Shown here: piece by piece, positions 58,820-64,000 of the stretch
How positions within the stretch are numbered: position 1 is the first letter of the stretch
Layout of the letters: every line of letters starts with the position of its first letter
NCBI GenBank assembly: GCA_036417435.1
Contig: CM070900.1
Location: 29,039,496-29,103,495 of the forward strand
Direction: 5' to 3'
Source: Inia geoffrensis
Taxonomy: Eukaryota; Chordata; Mammalia; Artiodactyla; Iniidae
DNA: 64,000 nt
The notes under the pieces: model-generated
Seen by the model: only the letters and a program-made list of their open reading frames with translations
Database searches by the model: none
What the model was told of the DNA's origin: nothing
Made by a program: the position numbers and the translations under genes

Positions 58820-60064
58820 TCAAATCTGCAAACGCGCTTCCTTTTAGCCCACTTCTTCCTTCCCCTTTCCCTACCAGGCTGCTCTTCCCCAGTTTACTCG
58901 AGAAAACCTCCCTCTTAACTCTCCACTTGATCTGAGAACTTTAAATGGGCTCTGACAGTAACTGCTGAATACTAGCCTCGTGGACATACAGCTATAAAGC
59001 ATACCTGAAAATGTATTGGGTAAAGAGGCTTAAAACCCAGAAAGTAGTATTTTTAGGACTAGCTTTCTGACTTGAAGCCTACGAACTTCAGTTTTCTTTT
59101 TGGTATTATGCAAGCGTTGGGCTAAATAATGTTTAAGCTTCCATCTACATCGAAACTCTGTGCTAGGAACTATTGGAATAAAAATGAAGGTTAAAGGGAC
59201 AAAAAAAAGCAAATGATGTGGCTGGGAAAGGGAATTATTGGAGAAAGGTGGGAATAAATTAGAGTGATGGTCAGATGATAAAAACTTTCCAAAGCTCAGT
59301 ATAAGAAAACTCTGGGCCCAAAGTCTGGTTAGTTTAGATTCCAGAAGAGGAGGTAGAATGATTCATTGCTGATTGGGATGATTAGTTTGGCAACAATGTG
59401 CAAGACATGGTTAGAAGACTGCTGTCCAAGAAAGAGCGGTTGAGGTGGGGAGGGCCTGGACCCTGGGAGGGATGCTCAGTCACTGTTCTTTCATCCAATT
59501 AAAACAGAAAATGGGTGACTCTAAGTTCCCTGGGGGCCAGACCCCTGTTCGTTTATAGGCTTAGCACAGTTTCTACGAATAACAACAGGTGTTGAATGAA
59601 TGCATGATTGTTTAAGTTTATAGAAAGTAACATAACTGCATTTTGATACACGGAGAATGAGGGACTACAGATAATGAAAAGAGCCAGGGAGGGCTGGTGT
59701 TTTTCTTCTTGAGGAAAGGGAAGATGGGCAGTGAAACTGACAGGAGAGTTCAGAAGGTAGACTGAGACAGAAGTCAGGATAATATTTTCAATATTTTGAC
59801 TTGAAGGTGACAGTAGTATCTAGAAATGAGGGAAGATGGCATACATTCCTTAGAGCACTTTGTGTAGAGGTGATGATGGTTGAAGCAGGTTGGCTACACC
59901 ATGGCCACGTCTCAGAGATGGCCCACGATTTAGAGAAACTCTTAGAGAGCTACAAACTTAAGTGCTAGAACCTGAACCAACAAGGCAATTTCTCCACTGA
60001 TTCCCTTTTGAAGATCATTCATTGTATTTTCCTAATTTTGCCTCCCTTAACCCTATTCTTCAAA
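58820..60064. other. Mostly unassigned noncoding stretch
   Basis: No gene. 59060-59165 resembles a MIR3-like end, and 59490-59612 a sense L2 3' end ('gcttagcacagtttctacga', 'ggtgttgaatgaatgcatga'). The rest is unrecognised. Confidence 0.5.
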
Positions 60065-60720
60065 ACCTACTCATTCAAGAAAGGTTTGTTGAGTATCTCA
60101 TCTGTAACAAGCACAGTTAAAGATGCTGGGGAAAATGGGGGCCACAGCACAAAGTTTCAGCCCTCACGGAGCTTACTTTTTTTTTTTTTTTTTTCGGTAC
60201 GCGGGCCTCTCACCGCTGTGGCCTCTCCCGTTGCGGAGCACAGGCTCCAGACGCGCAGGCTCAGCAGCCATGGCTCACGGGCCCAGCCGCTCCGCGGCAC
60301 GCGGGATCCTCCCGGACCGGGGCACGAACCCGCGTCCCCTGCATCGGCAGGCGGACTCTCAACCATTGCGCCACCAGGGAAGCCCCTGGAGCTTACTTTT
60401 GACAGTAAGGAGGTTAAAAAGTAAATGGAAGAGTGAGTGACTGGTGGAGATGGTGAAATCACTTCAACCAGGGTGGTCAGGGGAGGTTTCTTCAAGGAGG
60501 TAACATCTGAGCTCAGACTGAACTTCTCAGGTTGATGAGAAAGATGTGGTGCAGCTATAGGGTAGGAACACGTTGGAAAGAGGAAACAAGAGCTAAGGTT
60601 TTCAGATGGGCATGAGCTTGGCACATGTGCAAGGTCTAAAGGAGGCTGGTGTGGCTGGAGCCCCGTAAGTGAAAGGCGTAGTGGGGGCTGATGAGGTCAA
60701 AGGGGGAGGGACCACTAAGA
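60065..60720 (-). mobile_element. L2 LINE, antisense, split by a CHR SINE
   Basis: 'ctactcattcaagaaaggtt', 'cagccctcacggagcttact' before the SINE, then 'gagctcagactgaacttctc', 'gaggctggtgtggctggagc' and 'gctgatgaggtcaaaggggg' after it, are antisense L2 in order. Confidence 0.82.
60177..60386 (-). mobile_element. CHR-type cetacean SINE
   Basis: Full-length reverse-complement copy with T18. A perfect 13-bp target-site duplication 'ggagcttactttt' flanks it (60168-60180 and 60388-60400). CpG-rich and young. Confidence 0.97.
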
Positions 60721-61767
60721 AGGAATTAAGAAACAGGTTAGGGATGCTTTTTCTCAGTAAGAGAAAATCAAGATTGTTCTGATCCTTAGTCTTTAAGAAT
60801 AAAGCCCAGGGTACGAACTTCTGATTGAACTGTATCAGGTACCTTTCATGAGTCCCTAGGCCCAATAACTGAGGCCAAAGGGTGGCTTTTATCTTGGCAG
60901 TTTCCCCATTGTGTTTGCAGAGCTAAGACAGGGATCAAGTAGGACATGGAATAGAAAAGAAAGAAGAGAGATGCATGGCATTGTTTCTCAGAGATTGGCT
61001 GAGCTGAGGTATAAAGCCACCGGGAAAAGAAATGGGAAATCCTAGCCGAAGGAGAATTGAAGTTATATAGAAAGGGAGATTGAAGGGAAAGAGAGTCAAC
61101 AAAATGTGAATTGACTGCACAATCCAAAAGCAGACAGGAGAAGCGTTCTATCAGGTGTGGTTGTGCAAAGTTTCCCAAGTTCCACTCAGTGTATTTCAGA
61201 AGCTGCTGTCTTCTGCTGTAATGCAAACGGTCTTGAATTTCTGAGGTCACAATTAGTTGCACAAGTTTTTGCCTTCCTGTCTCTGTAACCCCATGTGACT
61301 GAATAAATGAAGAGGAGACACTAGCTAGAAAGGCAAAGATACAGACTTGGAAAGTCACTGTCGATTCAGAAAGGGGATTTCTTGGGCAAAGGGGTGGTGA
61401 GTGAAAATGGGAGAAACATATGTGTATCCAAACAAAGGCAGCTACCATCCTCCTTTCGGAGTGCCGTGAACAAGATGGCAGACTTCTAGACCAGTACACC
61501 TCACTAATGAGACAAGGCAGAGAACCCTGCCTCTGTTAATCATCTTATGGATTTTATTCTAGCAGCATCTTAGCAAGTTCTCACATAGAGGAATGACCAT
61601 TTTCAAGAGACAAAAGGGTAGGAGAGGGTTACCAAAAATTACTTGTTCCACTTTGCTGCAGTACTACACCGTCTTTTTACTGCTCAAGACAATGTCTCAA
61701 CTAAGCACTCAGAAGAGGAAAGAATAGAAAACATCAGTGAAACAGGGTGGAAAGTGGTCCTTTATGG
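60721..61767. other. Unassigned noncoding stretch with a long open frame
   Basis: Contains the longest open frame of the window (217 codons, minus strand, 60846-61499). It shows no domain I recognise, and the strand is pyrimidine-rich, which reduces stop codons. I do not support it as a gene. Confidence 0.55.
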
Positions 61768-61962
61768 CAGTGGTCCCCAACCTTTTTGGCACCAGGGACA
61801 CGGTTTCGTGGAACACAATTTTTCCATGGATGGGGGCAGGGGTGGGATGGTGCAGGCAGTAATGCGAACGATGGGGGAGTGGCTGATGAAGGTTTGCTCG
61901 CTTGTCTGCCGCTCACCTCCTGCTGTGCAGCCCGGTGCCTAACAGGCCGTGGACCGGTGCCG
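61768..61962 (+). mobile_element. Non-autonomous hAT-Charlie-type (MER1-like) element
   Basis: Starts 'cagtggtccccaaccttttt', then 'ttggcaccagggacacggtt', 'cgtggaacacaatttttcca', and ends near 'caggccgtggaccggtgccg'. An exact 8-bp target duplication 'ctttatgg' (61760-61767 and 61963-61970) is the length expected of hAT. The right terminal repeat that should mirror the left is missing. Confidence 0.85.
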
Positions 61963-61970
61963 CTTTATGG

Positions 61971-62749
61971 GGTTTCCCCAGTTATCTATTCTGAGCTTTG
62001 GGGCAGAGTAGGGGAAAGGGCTAAGTTTTGACTATTACATTTGTGGAAATGTGGTCTCTCCTACTGCCTCAACCACAATATCCCCCAAATCAATTATCAC
62101 CAAGAAAGGTGGCTATGGATGGAAGCCAGCAAAGAGTGGCTCCCAGTCAACAAGACGGAAATCTGGAATGCTGGCCAGCTCTTTCCTATTTACGAAGTCG
62201 CTTAAAGTTGCTTAAAAGTGGCTATTTAGGAAGCATCCTGGGGTAGAGACTTTTGCCTCCCCAGGTCTCCAACCTGCACGGAACTAGAATCCCACTAAGG
62301 AAAAAACAGGGGAAACTTTGGATCCCTGCTTTCTTTCCCCAAGCCTTTGAAAAAGAGAATTACTGAAGGTCATTGCTCTTAGTCACACAGAATAGCCAGA
62401 AGGAATATTTCCATTCTGGTCCACTTTTCACAGATGACAGAGTGACTCAGTGATTCCAAGTCCTTCATTTTGTAGGTTAAAGAACTGAGGCCCGGAAATA
62501 GACAAGCCCCAAATGACAGACCTAACCTGTGCCCCAGCGCCAGCTAGGACACCATCCCTGACCTGCTGGCTGTAACGCCACCCTTTGTTTCTTACCCAAG
62601 GGAACCTATGAGGGAGAGTGATATTATCACAAGGAAATCACCTTACCTCATTTTAATGTAATATTTATGTCTATTATTCTCAAATTTCTCGACTTTAATA
62701 TGAACCTGTTTCCTGTGAAGTACATCATACTGTTTATAGCATTCATCCT
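61971..62749. other. Unassigned noncoding stretch
   Basis: No gene or clear repeat. Confidence 0.5.
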
Positions 62750-63155
62750 TGTAATCTGAAGTGTGTCCCTGTCTCCCCCAAATTCACATGCTGAAGACCT
62801 CACCCCCAGCACTACAGAATGTGACTACAATTGGAAACAGGCCTTTTAAGAGGTGATTAAGTTAAAATAAGGCCATTAGTGCGGGCCCTAATCCAGTCTT
62901 ACAGGTGTCCTTATAAGAAGAGGAAATTTGCACACACAGAGACACCAGGGGTGCACACACAGAGGAAAAGGCCATGTGAGGACACAGGGAGAAAGCAGCA
63001 CCTGCAATCCAAGGAGAGAGGCGTCGGGAGAAACCAAACCCGCCAACACCTTGACCTTGGACTTCCAGCCTCCAAAACTGTGAGAAATAAATTTCCACTG
63101 TCTAAGCCACCCAGCCTGTGGTATTTTATTATGTCAACCCTACTGAACTAATACA
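62750..63155 (+). mobile_element. MaLR-type (MLT1-like) solo LTR
   Basis: Old ERVL-MaLR LTR in sense orientation: 'ctgaagtgtgtccctgtctc', 'aagaggtgattaagttaaaa', 'ggtgtccttataagaagagg', 'ccatgtgaggacacagggag', 'ggacttccagcctccaaaac', and polyadenylation signal in 'gagaaataaattt' near 63083. Flanking 5 bp agree at 4 of 5 positions (62745-62749 and 63156-63160). No internal viral genes. Confidence 0.88.
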
Positions 63156-63164
63156 ATCCCCTTA

Positions 63165-63310
63165 ATAGACACTTATCGAGCACTTCATGCCAAATCTGTT
63201 TAAGACATCAGGGTTACAATAATGAGGAAGCCACCTTTTGTCATGCGTTCCTGGGAATTATAGACTTGCAAGGGGGAAAGACATCCAATAAATTGGGTTA
63301 CTAATAATTA
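63165..63310 (-). mobile_element. L2 LINE fragment, antisense
   Basis: 'tagacacttatcgagcactt', 'catgccaaatctgtttaaga', 'gacatcagggttacaataat' and 'gttcctgggaattatagact' follow antisense L2, decayed. Confidence 0.55.
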
Positions 63311-64000
63311 CTTAGAGTTACAGTAAGTCTTCTAAAAGAAAATCACCTAGCACAAGCCGCCACTCTCCTAGTGGGAAAGCCACTTTCCCACTTCCCCACT
63401 CAAAAGTGGGAAAAAGCAGATCTGACATGATGTAAACTCAAGTCCAATGTATCATTTTGTGTTCTAACAGCCTCTAATACTACTTCCTTATTCTATAAAT
63501 TAGGATGTCACACAGACTGAAACTTCCATCACGTTATTGCATTGCCAGATACTAAGCAGTCACGCACACCCACCTGTGTTCTGAGTTACGAACAAAATCA
63601 AGAACAAACTCAGACAAACAACACAACAAAAAAGAGGAGGCACATTGGAGCCAGGCTTTCAGAACGGAAGGGTGGATTAACCACAGCGGCCATGACTGCT
63701 GGGGGCTCATCTGGTTTCCCTTTGACCTCAGAGGGATATGGGCCAGCTTAGTGCCCCCATGAGACTGTCCACAAAGCATCTCATGGATCAGAGGCAGCCC
63801 TGGTCATTCTTGGGAGGTGTCTCTTCAGTGGAGGTCTCACTTTGCCTTACATCGCGCTTGTGTCCTAAAGTGATAGGAAGAAACCTAAGAAGCCAGGGAC
63901 AATTTCTTTGGGTCTTTACTAAATGCTACCAGTGGTCCTTTCTCAGGAGCAGCGCTACACCAAGAGCCTGGAACAATCCCTGAATTCCTGCAGCCGTGAC
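63311..64000. other. Unassigned noncoding stretch
   Basis: No gene. Includes the competing hairpins at 63370-63413. Confidence 0.5.
63370..63413. repeat. Short competing hairpins
   Basis: 63370-63379 and 63383-63392 are exact reverse complements (10 bp, 3-nt loop). A third copy of the first arm at 63405-63413 can pair with 63384-63392 instead (9 bp, 12-nt loop). Confidence 0.85.

Noticed and set aside
60157..60624. 155-codon minus-strand frame
   Set aside because: Composed of a CHR SINE and antisense L2 sequence, with no independent coding signal.
1..64000. CRISPR array, operon, prophage or bacterial-type system
   Set aside because: The sequence is mammalian nuclear DNA. No regularly spaced repeats or dense bacterial-type coding are present.
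1..64000. tRNA, 5S, U6, 7SK or other small RNA genes
   Set aside because: Scanned for by eye. The only tRNA-like text is the polymerase III box region inside CHR and MIR SINEs. A covariance-model search would settle it.

Overview
This window is nuclear genomic DNA from a cetacean, a whale or dolphin. The diagnosis rests on eight roughly 200-bp copies of a tRNA-derived CHR-type SINE with the cetacean-style head, GC-rich body and A tail. Two shorter CHR relatives and several L1 3' ends of the cetartiodactyl type support it. MIR, L2, MaLR LTRs, Tigger and hAT fossils add the usual placental background. Species cannot be fixed from this sequence.

I found no protein-coding exon, tRNA, rRNA or snRNA gene that I could support. 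Open reading frames are short, and the longer ones run through SINEs or through pyrimidine-rich strands. The stretch reads as intergenic DNA or the inside of a very large intron. The only recognisable coding remnants are a decayed N-terminal piece of a Tigger transposase (22.4-22.6 kb, minus strand) and the C-terminal end of an L1 ORF2 (45.5-45.9 kb, plus strand).

Layout: 0-9.4 kb holds L2, MIR, a Tigger1-like element nested in an L2, and an 85-bp direct duplication 1 kb apart. 9.8-18.1 kb is SINE- and L1-rich. It includes an L1 with a probable 3' transduction and a close inverted pair of SINEs. 18.1-27.5 kb has a second Tigger fossil, an L1, a SINE, a hAT element and an old L1. 27.5-32.1 kb and 36.6-41.0 kb are repeat-poor and are the best candidates for conserved regulatory DNA. 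41-57 kb mixes L2, MIR, a young truncated L1, SINEs, a MaLR LTR and simple repeats. 57.6-58.8 kb carries the most striking structure: a 216-bp inverted repeat about 97% identical, with a 664-bp spacer. 58.8-64 kb holds an L2 split by a SINE, a hAT element with an intact 8-bp duplication, and a solo MaLR LTR.

No gene network can be described. The biology on show is layered transposition, one probable L1 transduction, one inverted duplication that could form a long hairpin, and possible cis-regulatory DNA. Subfamily names are from memory of the families and were not checked against a repeat library.
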